Shown here piece after piece: positions 58,001-64,000 of a stretch of DNA of 64,000 nucleotides. Location of the stretch: the NCBI RefSeq assembly GCF_015706575.1, contig NW_024037059.1:31072129-31136128 (forward strand). Reading direction: 5' to 3'. Under the pieces are notes generated by a model. The model did no database searches. It had not been told where the DNA came from and saw only the letters and a list, made by a program, of their open reading frames with translations. Positions within the stretch are counted from its first letter, which is position 1. The number at the start of each line of letters is the position of its first letter. Source of the DNA: Patiria miniata (lineage: Eukaryota; Echinodermata; Asteroidea; Valvatida; Asterinidae). Position numbers and translations under genes: made by a program.

Positions 58001-58811
58001 CCCCAGTAGCTGGTCATGCTGGTCTAGCTTCAAGCTATGACCATCATGACCATGCACGTCATGAACAAAACAATGAAATAGTAGGCTAGATCTACTCCTA
58101 GAACTATGAGGCTCCACGTAGTGGAGCCTCATAGTTCTAGGAGTAGGCTAGATCATGTGATTTAATTATAGATGTAGATCCTTGTTATGACTTTTTTTAT
58201 TAAAATTACTAGGCCAAAATTACTAGTCCTAAATTAGGCCTACCTAGGCCAATATTTCTTTTTTTAGGCCTCACTCGGCAGTGTAGTGTTACTTAAGTTT
58301 TGTGTAGTATAATAATCGAAACAGCGATCACTGGCGATATAGAATAGTGATCATGCATGGCGACTTGCCTCGGTCTTGATCCTGGATCGAATTTACTTGG
58401 AAGAAGCGGCGACCCTTTATCACTGGAGAACGACTTGACGCGTAAACCTCCATAGGATGCTCCGATAACTGCCTTGGCGGCTGAGCGTGTGCGGCCGCGG
58501 GCCTCGCCGGGGGAAAAGCTCTCAGTCGCCCGGGGCTTTAACATTATCTCGCTGGTCGAAGCGTCCGTCTCTGTCGTGTCCCGTACTTTTGGAACGTACA
58601 AAGTCGAGTCCGACGTCTGCTTCTCTTGTTGTTCAGCGACAATTCTTGCTGTTCCCTTCTCCCCACGAGATTCATTTTTATCCTCTGCCTTGACTGGACT
58701 GTCTTCTGGCTGTGAAAAACTACCGTCAAGCGAAATGTTGGCTAGAAAATTTATTGCATCGGATCTTCTTTTCGCACTTTTTTGGTATCTTCGCCTGCCC
58801 ACCTCCGCCAT
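36900..58811 (-). CDS. CABLES: CABLES: Cdk5 and Abl enzyme substrate
   Basis: Complete CABLES homologue, 552 aa from 10 coding exons (1659 nt): 58811-58369, 56529-56239, 50549-50463, 46744-46630, 45898-45754, 44079-43955, 42125-42019, 41195-41059, 38765-38698, 37040-36900. CABLES proteins bridge CDKs (CDK5, CDK2) to Abl/Wee1-type tyrosine kinases and influence CDK tyrosine phosphorylation, p53-family signalling and neurite growth. Seen here: N-terminal [17 protein letters not shown] (about residues 15-31), a 10-His run (187-196), a linker with [20 protein letters not shown], and a C-terminal cyclin-box-like region from about 361 ([63 protein letters not shown]). Vertebrates have CABLES1 and CABLES2; one invertebrate gene is expected to be co-orthologous to both. 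Intron 1 appears to use a GC-AG donor. Confidence 0.94.
37480..37630. repeat. Short palindrome in CABLES intron 9
   Basis: AAATGGGAGGAATATTATCA mirrors TGATAATATTCCTCCCATTC; arms of about 70 bp meet near 37550. A small foldback element. Confidence 0.75.
37841..38320. mobile_element. MITE of family M1, truncated on the right
   Basis: Starts TTAAAAGTAGAGTACGTCAT; shares GTTTGAAGCAACAAAAGTG and ATCTTGATTTCAAATCAAA with the family; right end replaced by (AAAT)n near 38325. Confidence 0.6.
38391..38610. mobile_element. Short inverted-repeat element in CABLES intron 9
   Basis: CAATAAGCCAGTTCG at the left and CGAACTGGCTTATTG at the right, 220 bp, lying 88 bases from exon 9. Confidence 0.7.
38698..38765 (-). 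CDS. CABLES: CABLES coding exon 9
   Basis: Acceptor TTCCTTTGATAG, donor GTATGA. Encodes [20 protein letters not shown] and IK after the split Gly. Confidence 0.94.
38880..39383. mobile_element. mariner-like foldback MITE, family F3
   Basis: TACAGGGTGGAT at the left, ATCCATCCTGTA at the right; arms with TAGGGCACATGTGAATCAAA and inverse. TA at both edges. Confidence 0.75.
39387..39814. mobile_element. mariner-like MITE, family F4
   Basis: TACTGGGTGGTCC at the left and ACCACCCTGTTTA at the right. Arms share GAGACTCAAACCACAT and its inverse. It lies directly beside F3. Confidence 0.65.
40427..41012. mobile_element. hAT-like MITE with GAGTAC hexamer arrays
   Basis: Begins CAGTGTTGTAGTCGAGTAC and ends GTACTACAACACTG. 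Exact 8-bp duplication TATTCAAT at 40419-40426 and 41013-41020. Both subterminal regions are built of GAGTAC/GTACTC words. In CABLES intron 8, 47 bases from exon 8. Confidence 0.9.
41059..41195 (-). CDS. CABLES: CABLES coding exon 8
   Basis: Acceptor TGTACTTGCAG, donor GTGAGT. Encodes [18 protein letters not shown] through [16 protein letters not shown], the core of the cyclin-box-like fold. Confidence 0.95.
41272..41318. repeat. 12-bp tandem repeat
   Basis: About four copies of CATAACCAATGA. Confidence 0.85.
42019..42125 (-). CDS. CABLES: CABLES coding exon 7
   Basis: Acceptor TTTTGACAAG (an AG nearer the exon would break the frame), donor GTAAGC. Encodes [20 protein letters not shown] through [10 protein letters not shown], strongly conserved with human CABLES1. 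Confidence 0.95.
42254..42530 (-). mobile_element. tRNA-derived SINE, family 1
   Basis: Same head and body as 5958-6244, including GGGTTCGAACCC and CTCCACCCAGGAG on the minus strand. CABLES intron 6. Confidence 0.8.
43101..43710. mobile_element. mariner-like foldback MITE, family F5
   Basis: TACACTCAACCAAAAA at the left and its inverse TTTTTGGTTGAGTGTA (one-base differences) at the right, TA edges. Arms include AAAGTTCCCCCTT and inverse. CABLES intron 6. Confidence 0.8.
43955..44079 (-). CDS. CABLES: CABLES coding exon 6
   Basis: Acceptor TATTTGCCAG, donor GTAAGC. Encodes [37 protein letters not shown] and TSYM, which leads into the cyclin-box-like region. Confidence 0.93.
44455..44772. repeat. 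AGGATT-rich interspersed repeat
   Basis: Third full copy of the repeat at 4340 and 17640, beginning CCTAACCTTCCCAAATCCTC. CABLES intron 5. Confidence 0.7.
44790..45065 (-). repeat. GACTG-rich interspersed repeat, inverted copy
   Basis: Inverse of the repeat at 8845-9140. It directly abuts the AGGATT repeat, as also at 18515-18670. Confidence 0.7.
45754..45898 (-). CDS. CABLES: CABLES coding exon 5
   Basis: Acceptor TTTTCTTAATAG, donor GTAAAT. Encodes [20 protein letters not shown], then [16 protein letters not shown] and PLSIQWDR. Confidence 0.92.
46268..46556 (-). mobile_element. tRNA-derived SINE, family 2
   Basis: Second copy of the SINE at 14625-14916, about 90% alike by eye. CABLES intron 4. 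Confidence 0.75.
46630..46744 (-). CDS. CABLES: CABLES coding exon 4
   Basis: Acceptor TTATTTTTCAG, donor GTATGA. Encodes [16 protein letters not shown] through [12 protein letters not shown], a Ser/Gly-rich linker. Confidence 0.88.
46840..47112 (-). mobile_element. tRNA-derived SINE, family 1
   Basis: Third copy of family 1, with a diverged head (GGGTTCGGACCC). It lies 96 bases upstream of CABLES exon 4 in intron 3. Confidence 0.75.
47262..47470 (+). repeat. Possible further tRNA-derived SINE
   Basis: B-box-like GGTTCAAATCCC followed by ACCAAGGCCCACATGTGGAT; the A-box is unclear. Confidence 0.35.
47544..48800. mobile_element. hAT-like element CAGGGGTGTGA
   Basis: CAGGGGTGTGA at the left and TCACACCCCTG at the right, a hAT-style end. 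Immediate flanks share only AATATT (6 bp). 1257 bp, no transposase frame. Internal CTCTGTGGTGC is shared with the MITEs at 53822 and 54775. CABLES intron 3. Confidence 0.7.
48864..49059. mobile_element. Short MITE TAGGGCTGTC with TATTCGAATA words
   Basis: 10-bp inverted ends TAGGGCTGTC/GACAGCCCTA, flanks ACTTCCGC and CCTTCCAC (6 of 8). The inside is rich in ATTCGAATATTCG words, again a subterminal palindromic motif. Confidence 0.65.
49615..49652. repeat. A-rich low-complexity tract
   Basis: Run of AAAT-type repeats. Confidence 0.8.
50463..50549 (-). CDS. CABLES: CABLES coding exon 3
   Basis: Acceptor CATCTCCTATAG, donor GTAATA. In the frame set by exon 2 it reads [20 protein letters not shown] and continues SRRSQHGLL, a family-like segment. 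The longer open frame over this position is a shadow. Confidence 0.9.
50669..51179. mobile_element. Foldback MITE, family F1
   Basis: Second copy of 34493-34994 with ends CAGGGTGA and TCGCCCTGTA. CABLES intron 2, 120 bases upstream of exon 3. Confidence 0.8.
51287..51902. mobile_element. Foldback MITE, family F6
   Basis: AGTATGTCCC at both inverted ends, followed by AAAAAGTCCGTCTGAC and inverse. Long arms with CATTTGCCTGGCTATCAGTC and inverse around 51550-51615. Confidence 0.75.
52672..52925 (+). repeat. GACTG-rich interspersed repeat
   Basis: Copy of 8845-9140; contains a small internal duplication of AACAGTTAAGAGCTCCTA. Confidence 0.7.
52932..53767 (-). mobile_element. MITE of family M1 with a nested insertion
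   Basis: Inverted copy of family M1 (GTTTGAAGCAAC seen on the minus strand). It is split by a ~340-bp inverted-repeat element at about 53058-53398 whose ends are AAAAAGTCTCCGGTTTCTGG and its near-inverse. Confidence 0.6.
53822..54136. mobile_element. hAT-like MITE CAAGGGCGGATCCAG, copy 1
   Basis: Ends CAAGGGCGGATCCAG and inverse CTGGATCCGCCCTTG (15 of 15). Flanks GAAGGGTA and AAAGGGTA (7 of 8). Internal CTCTGTGGTGCGATCTGAGG. Confidence 0.85.
54775..55055. mobile_element. hAT-like MITE CAAGGGCGGATCCAG, copy 2
   Basis: Left end CAAGGGCGGATCCAG; right end has diverged (CCATATCCACCTTTG). Exact 8-bp duplication ATCACAAA at 54767-54774 and 55056-55063. Only 640 bp from copy 1, same orientation, CABLES intron 2. 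Confidence 0.85.
55064..56200. other. CABLES intron 2, no recognisable feature
   Basis: No gene or clear repeat seen; mixed composition with several CpG-containing stretches (55440-55760). Confidence 0.4.
56239..56529 (-). CDS. CABLES: CABLES coding exon 2 with poly-His run
   Basis: Acceptor TTGCCCCCCAG, donor GTATTG. Encodes [19 protein letters not shown], a mixed CAT/CAC run of ten histidines, then [19 protein letters not shown] and LPQHWHKLS. Confidence 0.88.
56601..57126. mobile_element. MITE with TTAAAGGG ends
   Basis: TTAAAGGG at the left and CCCTTTAA at the right; TTAA edges as in piggyBac-type insertions. Related to 12134-12700. CABLES intron 1, 72 bases upstream of exon 2. Confidence 0.65.
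57130..58080. other. CABLES intron 1, no recognisable feature
   Basis: AT-rich; short unmatched frames only. Confidence 0.4.
58081..58154. repeat. Perfect 25-bp hairpin within 12-bp direct repeats
   Basis: Left arm 58093-58117 and right arm 58121-58145 are exact inverse copies (TACTCCTAGAACTATGAGG plus CTCCAC) with a 3-base loop GTA. GTAGGCTAGATC occurs at 58081-58092 and again at 58143-58154. In CABLES intron 1, about 215 bases after exon 1. Confidence 0.92.
58369..58811 (-). CDS. CABLES: CABLES coding exon 1
   Basis: Starts at ATGGCGGAGG and encodes 147 residues, including the conserved [16 protein letters not shown] block and a Ser/Glu/Arg-rich low-complexity tail. The donor is taken as GAG/GCAAGT (GC type); it is the only nearby choice that meets the phase of exon 2 and gives a frame compatible with the rest of the protein. 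Confidence 0.88.
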
Positions 58812-59340
58812 CGTTTTAGAATGATAGCGCCACCATGAGTTTCAATTTTAGTCACGTTTACAGATATATGGCATGGCATTGAGGGTCGCAGACCAGTAAA
58901 TACATTTCCATTGACCCCAATGATGAATGCCCCCACTTGAGAAATTCAAGAAAAATACTCACAACTCTCTGAGGTGTTCAAGACGTACTTCAAATTTAAG
59001 CTTATTTCACCATCTTTCATTTTCTGTTCAGTTTTCTGGGGGTTAACCAATGACTTTTGGGGAAAAAATCCATCCAAAGAAGATCACCCCTAAAAGCAGT
59101 CATATGAAGCCCATTGCCATTTTGAAAATGGACGCCTACGCTCCATTGCAAAATAGAGCCATTTAAGGGCCTAATCATCATCCGCATTTCACAGAAATAC
59201 GAGATCGCAGTCCTCTGCACGGCTTCCAACCTTCTTTTTTACAAATCATTAAGTTCACGGCCTTCAAAATGCTCTAATGCATGCAAATCGTGACTTGGCC
59301 GGCGTAGCAATTTCGGACCGATTTACTGGCCTGCACCCTT
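58812..59340 (-). promoter_or_regulatory. CABLES 5' UTR and possible promoter region
   Basis: Directly upstream of the CABLES start (context AAAACGATGG). No TATA box or clear initiator was identified, and a 5' non-coding exon is possible. Included by position only. Confidence 0.25.
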
Positions 59341-59354
59341 TATGAGCAATTAAT

Positions 59355-59460
59355 GTGCATTTTTTGTCGTCATAGATGAAGTTATTTACCCGGGAAATAA
59401 AAGACAAATGTGACACCGTTTACCCGAGTCTCGTTTTTAATTAGGTATCAGTCATCACTT
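59355..59460. repeat. Fragment of the 32784-33398 element
   Basis: Shares TTTTTGTCGTCATAGATGAA and TTTACCCGGGAAATAAA. Confidence 0.6.
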
Positions 59461-59580
59461 GTTTTAGAGAGATGTGTTCGATCCGATAAAACAAATGCAA
59501 CATTTCAAAGTTCGTATTATGTGCCAGGCTTCATAACATTATAGTTATGAAGTTATCATAGGCCTATACCTACCAGAGGA

Positions 59581-60253
59581 GTAGCCTTGGTCAAGGCGCT
59601 AGTTGTTATTCATCCGGCCGTAGCGCGGTAAACGATATCTTCGCTAGCGCTATGCATGCAGTCATTATGTCTATGCATGCAGTGCATTAAAAATACAGCG
59701 CGAACAGCGACCTCACGCGGCCACTATTTTTATGCAAATCAGTTGGACCCAATCTAGCGCCTTGGTTCAATCGTCCATGTGACCTTAAATGTCGTTTTCT
59801 TATTGGTCGATCGTTGCGTGGAAACTTGCATAGTGAAACGTGGCACCGTACATAATCCATACACGTACACGTTGTGTGTCTCTGCACACGGCACCAATGC
59901 ACAAAAAACTGTGGTTCCTGTCACGTCCTCAAAAGGCGAATAGCTGCAAATAATTTGATGACGTCCGGATTTACCAAGGTGTGATTGGACACTCCACATA
60001 TTAGCCCCGCCTACACGTACATACGAGGTCGTGCGCTAGAAATCCAGCGCAAAATAAACAAAAACATAAGCTATTGCCGACGATTGAACCAAGGCGCTTG
60101 GGTCCAACTGATTTGCATAGAAATGGTGGCCGCGTGAAGTCGCTGTACGCACTGTATTTGTAATACACCGCATGCATAGCGCTAGCGAGGATATCGTTTA
60201 CCGCGCTACGGCCGGGATGAATATATAAAAACTAGCGCCTTGACCAAGGCTAC
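59581..60253. mobile_element. Foldback element GTAGCCTTGGTCAAGGCGCT
   Basis: Long inverted arms: GTAGCCTTGGTCAAGGCGCT at the left, AGCGCCTTGACCAAGGCTAC at the right, with GTAAACGATATC and GGTTCAATCG repeated in inverse further in. No clear target duplication and no coding potential. Confidence 0.75.
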
Positions 60254-60594
60254 CAGCTAGAGGGGTCAAAATGGGTTAGGATGTGCTGGGGTGAGATGGA
60301 GAATTTGAGTAGCTCCATCTCCACTGAAATGCCCCGTTGTATAGCATGGCGTCTCAACATTTAATACAAATAATAGCCTCTCCTGACCCATCCTACTGTC
60401 ATGGCTTCTCGTGCCGACCCGGCCTGTTTCTACTGCATGGCAGAGGATGTCAGCGTGTTCCTGATGGCGCTGTAACCAGCTAGGTTGCTCCGGGTCACGG
60501 TAAAGCTCGTTGAGGCTTGGTCGCCAGTCCACCTTGGAGAAGGACAACCCTGATCGCAAACCCGGGCAGGTTGAACTCGTTAGCTGTTGGCAGG

Positions 60595-61165
60595 CTACCT
60601 AGTGACGGGTTCGCTCGTACCCCCCGCCCTGCAAACAGGACGCTGGGATACCCTGATGAATTCACGCTCTGATTGGTTGGATTTTGCGTGACCAGTGACC
60701 TGTGCGTCATCGAGGTCATGACTCTGCAAGGTTTGAAACGGCCGTTAAGACTGATTCATTACTCTTTTATTCCAGTTTAGAGATGTTTTTTCTCGTTGAA
60801 CAGCGTAATAATGTAGGAAATTCTGTAAAACTTATCTGTGTTGTTAATTTACAATTCCCGTCACTCGCTCAGGCTCCGTTTCGAATCATGAACGGTCGGA
60901 TTGCATTTATATCCGACGCTCAAAATTTTGTCCACATGGTCCGCGCTGAAACAGAAATCATATCCGGTATGGAATGTGCGCAATTCTATGGGAAGTTTTC
61001 GGATAGCATTTGCGCACATTGTCTAACTGCGGTCTTAAACAGTTGCAGCCAGATGCTTTATACATAGGTCATAGGCCATTTCCTTCACAAGATTCTGTGA
61101 AGCTCATCAGAGTATCCCAGCGTCCTGTTTGCAGGGCGGGGGTACGAGCGAAAGTGACGGGCAGC
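60595..61165. mobile_element. Inverted-repeat element with ~55-bp arms
   Basis: TGCAAACAGGACGCTGGGAT with GTACCCCCCGCCC to the left; the inverse at 61100-61165. Middle has no recognised genes. Confidence 0.65.
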
Positions 61166-61214
61166 AGCAACACTAGTATCTGGTCTGTGAAACCTTAGAA
61201 GAGACATATCCTTG

Positions 61215-61362
61215 GAATTTGGAAGGACCGTGTGACAAACATTGAGGTCCTTCAACGGTGCCAACATGCCAAGTGATGAGTCTATGCTTCTTACTGCCCA
61301 GTTGAGATGGGCTTGGCATCTAGTACGGATGGATGAGTCCAGACTCCCTCGGCCTTTATTCT
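61215..61362 (+). mobile_element. LINE remnant, end of reverse-transcriptase ORF
   Basis: Reads NMPSDESMLLTAQLRWAWHL, VRMDESRLPRPLFY after a frameshift from VTNIEVLQRC. This resembles the well-known segment after the reverse-transcriptase domain of many non-LTR retrotransposons (LRWAGHV-RM---RLPK-LFY). Only about 50 codons remain; it is interrupted on the right by other insertions. Confidence 0.6.
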
Positions 61363-61364
61363 AC

Positions 61365-61392
61365 CCAGTGGCGTAGCCAGGAATTTTTCAGT

Positions 61393-61436
<44 letters not shown>

Positions 61437-61560
61437 CTGGAACATTTCATGGGGGGGGGGGCGTCATGTAGATCAATGATAATTTTTTGGGAAACTCAAA
61501 ATCTCAGTGGGGGGCTGTCATGGGGGGACTGACAAGATCAGACATACATTATGAGAAGCA
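61365..61560. mobile_element. Fragment with CAGTGGCGTAGCCAG end and poly-G
   Basis: CAGTGGCGTAGCCAGGAATT is a hAT-type end; a ~46-base poly-G run follows (61391-61436). Right end not found. Inserted into the LINE remnant. Confidence 0.5.
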
Positions 61561-61579
61561 ACGTGCCAGGCGTCATAAT

Positions 61580-62305
61580 CAGAGTTGTAATGACTCGAGT
61601 CAATGACTCGAATCGAGTCCCTAAGGGTAAATGACTCGACTTGACTCGAGTCACTGCGAGCAAATGACTCGACTCGACTCGAGTCCCTCATCAGAAGACT
61701 CGACTCGACTCGAGCGAAGGCTAATAAGACTCGAGTCCCAAAAATAAAAGCACAACTTTGCGAAAAGTATTTGCAATGACTTACGGTGCAAAACTATGCT
61801 CACTTTGCTTTGCGAATAGCAGTCATGTATAAATATACAAATTGTCACAGACTCCCACCTCATATGGTTCTAGAAAGAACAAAATACTATCCAGGAACCA
61901 GATTGTTAAACACATTTTCTATTTTATAATAATATACAGTAGTAGGCCTATGGTAAGTTTTGAAGAGCGCCCCCATTTGGAAGATGGGTCTCCCCCCCCC
62001 CCCCCACAGCGATCGCTGTTTCATCATTGGCTTTAGGCGATTTCTTATAAAACTCTTGGATTCGAACGCTGGCTAAACTTATAGCCTCCTTTTATAAATT
62101 TTGGTATATAGTGTTCAAATAATCGTAACTCGAATTGACTCGAGCTCAATATTTGACTTGACTCGACTCGACTCGACCTTTTGACCTAATGACTCGACTC
62201 GACTCGAGTCACTTCTTTAAAATGACTCGACTTGACTCGAGTCACTTCTTTAAAATGACTCTACTTGACTCGAGTCACACTAATCAGTGACTCGTTACAA
62301 CTCTG
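61580..62305. mobile_element. hAT-like MITE with GACTCG hexamer arrays
   Basis: Begins CAGAGTTGTAATGACTCGAG and ends GACTCGTTACAACTCTG. Exact 8-bp duplication GTCATAAT at 61572-61579 and 62306-62313. Subterminal arrays of GACTCG/CGAGTC words (61596-61740, 62130-62290). Confidence 0.9.
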
Positions 62306-62432
62306 GTCATAATCCGCACTCTGTCTTCTGCCACTACGGGCTTTGTCAACAGACTTGGTCCGGCGTCTTCACACACTTGTTCAAAGCACCGTTCTACTAT
62401 ATACATGTACTCCCCACTAAGTCACTTGTCAT

Positions 62433-62942
62433 CAGGGTGACCGTAAAGTCATAACCAAATTCTGCTAAATGCACTTCAAAAATCTGTCAGATTTATCAAA
62501 AATCTGCCAAATTCACAGAAATTACTCGAAATACACTATAAACACTTAAAATCATATGCAGATGTTGTAGTATTACCTTAATTAGGGTTCAAATTTCATT
62601 ATAAACAATCTATAGTCGCATAAAGATGTTATGAGAAGTGCGTAAATTTCAGCCAAAATGCAATTGTATCACAACGAAGTTCGGTTCGCAGTGAACATCA
62701 GCACCTAGACCAGCCAACCTGTCCCATTATGCCAGGGTTTCTTTGAAAAAAATTCAAGCATTTATTACGAAATGTACCATTTGTTTTTCAAATTTGCTAT
62801 GTTTTTTTGTCAAATTAACATTTTGCAGAATTCTGTCAGAAATCTGCCAAAAAAATCCATTCTGTCAAATTTTCTGTCAAACTCGTTTTCCAGCAAAATA
62901 TCTGTCAAAGTTAGTCGAAAATCGGCTAAAACGGTCACCATG
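62433..62942. mobile_element. hAT-like MITE, CAGGGTGACCGT family
   Basis: Ends CAGGGTGACCGTAAAG and (inverted) CATGGTGACCGTTTTAG. Exact 8-bp duplication CTTGTCAT at 62425-62432 and 62943-62950. Second copy of 31678-32194. Confidence 0.88.
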
Positions 62943-62996
62943 CTTGTCATCGTCGATTCGACGGACAGCCAGAGAAAGAGCTACCAGATTCTTATA

Positions 62997-63717
62997 TAGT
63001 CTGGTTCCCCGACCTGACAATTTCCCCCGACGTCTATACGTCTAAATTGTAGGTCAGGCAGCCTCCGTGGCTAAAAATAAACATGACGACATTGACGGCC
63101 CTTTTTCAAAGCTCGACTCCGTTTCCGAATTCGCTTTATCACATAAAGCTTTTAATGTTCCGATAATTTTTTAAAAAATAAATCACTTGCTTCATATATC
63201 ATACAGTTATGATATACAGTTTAATACTTCTGTAAAAAAACATTGACTAATTTTAACCTGGAATCTTCAAAGTTGGACACCCAAACAGCACTGTTAGCAG
63301 GCGGAGCCGAATTGAGACCACGCCGCGTTTTGGAAAATGCCGGTAACGGTCGTCAAATTCAAACTAGTGCATGACGCAACAAAAAGTTCGCCCCTCGTAT
63401 ACGATCCGAGTGCAAAATCGTCGTTGAATTTCAAGTTTTCTAAATAAAAGCAATGGATATTAATTATCAACTAGTTTTTTAAAGTTTTTAATAAGCAATT
63501 AGCAGTTAATAAAACCTATATTATACTCGGAAATACTCGGACACTATCCAATTGTCGACGAAATGAATTCGGCAAACTTCGGACAGTTTCGGAAAAAGGA
63601 GGAATTCCTCCCGTTTTAGTCACGTGATGTAAATTGTAATACATTGTATTACCGGAGGCTACCTGACCTAAGATTCATCAGGAATAGTCGGAATCTTTTG
63701 GTCTGGGAACCAGACTA
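62997..63717. mobile_element. Mutator-like MITE TAGTCTGGTTCCC
   Basis: 13-bp perfect inverted ends TAGTCTGGTTCCC/GGGAACCAGACTA and exact 9-bp duplication ATTCTTATA at 62988-62996 and 63718-63726. 721 bp, no transposase. A further inner inverse is AATTGTAGGTCAGG near 63050 and ACCTGACCTAA near 63660. Confidence 0.85.
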
Positions 63718-63726
63718 ATTCTTATA

Positions 63727-64000
63727 CAGTGTGTAAAAAAAATGCAAACAAAATAACACGGAATGCCAAACGAAGAATAATATGAAGAAGGTAGCCTAAT
63801 GGGCGGCAGTTTGTAAACATTTTTAGCATGAGGTGATGGCCAGAAGGTGTTTTGATTGTGTTTAATCGCTATAAACACGCGGTAGGCCAGGCAGATATCC
63901 TACCTACGCACCTTTGTCCCAATGCCTAATATTGAAAACTTGGTCCCATCTCGGAAAATTACTCATAACTCTCTCAAAGTCAGATTTGGACGTAATTTGA
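63727..64000. other. Right edge, no feature seen
   Basis: No gene or repeat recognised. Confidence 0.4.

Noticed and set aside
59581-60253. Mutator-like assignment
   Set aside because: Flanks (CCAGAGGAG, CCAGCTAGA) do not give a clean duplication, so only a foldback element is called.
60266-60559. Protein-coding gene on the minus strand near 60.4 kb
   Set aside because: The ~97-codon frame has no motif I recognise, no splice partners, and lies between two inverted-repeat elements.
1-64000. Virus-derived or LTR element
   Set aside because: No LTR pair, gag, pol, integrase or capsid-like frame was recognised anywhere in the window.

Overview
This is nuclear DNA of an animal, with intron-containing genes, about 60 kb of non-coding sequence and very dense short transposons. 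The best fit is a marine invertebrate deuterostome, most likely an echinoderm and possibly a sea star. The reasons are tRNA-derived SINEs of a type I associate with echinoderms, TTAGGG-type telomere-like tracts, a histone H1 tail with the metazoan histone 3' stem-loop, and vertebrate-like versions of MIB1, ENDOU and CABLES. The species call is inference.

Three host genes lie on the minus strand. From right to left they are CABLES (10 coding exons, 58811 to 36900, 552 aa, apparently complete), an XendoU-family poly(U)-specific endoribonuclease (7 coding exons, 21231 to 12900, 294 aa, apparently complete) and the 5' end of MIB1 (3 coding exons, 8083 to 3870, the first 220 aa; the rest lies beyond base 1). 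I assembled the exons by matching splice sites, phase and family motifs; all joins keep the reading frame. They do not form an operon or a shared pathway: MIB1 is a Notch-ligand ubiquitin ligase, ENDOU an RNase, CABLES a cyclin-box adaptor for CDK and Abl signalling. MIB1 and CABLES1 are also close together in human (18q11.2), so the linkage may be old.

Layout: 1-3869 MIB1 intron, with a 2.06 kb hAT-like element inserted in a SINE. 3870-8083 MIB1 exons. 8084-12899 interval with a minisatellite. 12900-21231 ENDOU. 21470-31407 a nested composite: a Mutator-like element split by 9.2 kb of foreign DNA that holds a histone H1 pseudogene, an array of C-rich units of about 1.1 kb, telomere-like palindromes and an intact Mutator-like foldback element. 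31408-36899 interval of foldback elements. 36900-58811 CABLES, whose last exon is followed by two extra 106-bp tandem copies of its own 3' end. 58812-64000 upstream DNA with inverted-repeat elements, a LINE remnant, two hAT-like elements and one Mutator-like element.

The most notable results are target-site duplications readable by eye for many elements, a group of hAT-like elements whose subterminal regions are arrays of different hexamers, the nested Mutator-like structure, and the repeated CABLES terminus. No autonomous transposase gene, virus-derived element, CRISPR array or convincing RNA gene was seen.
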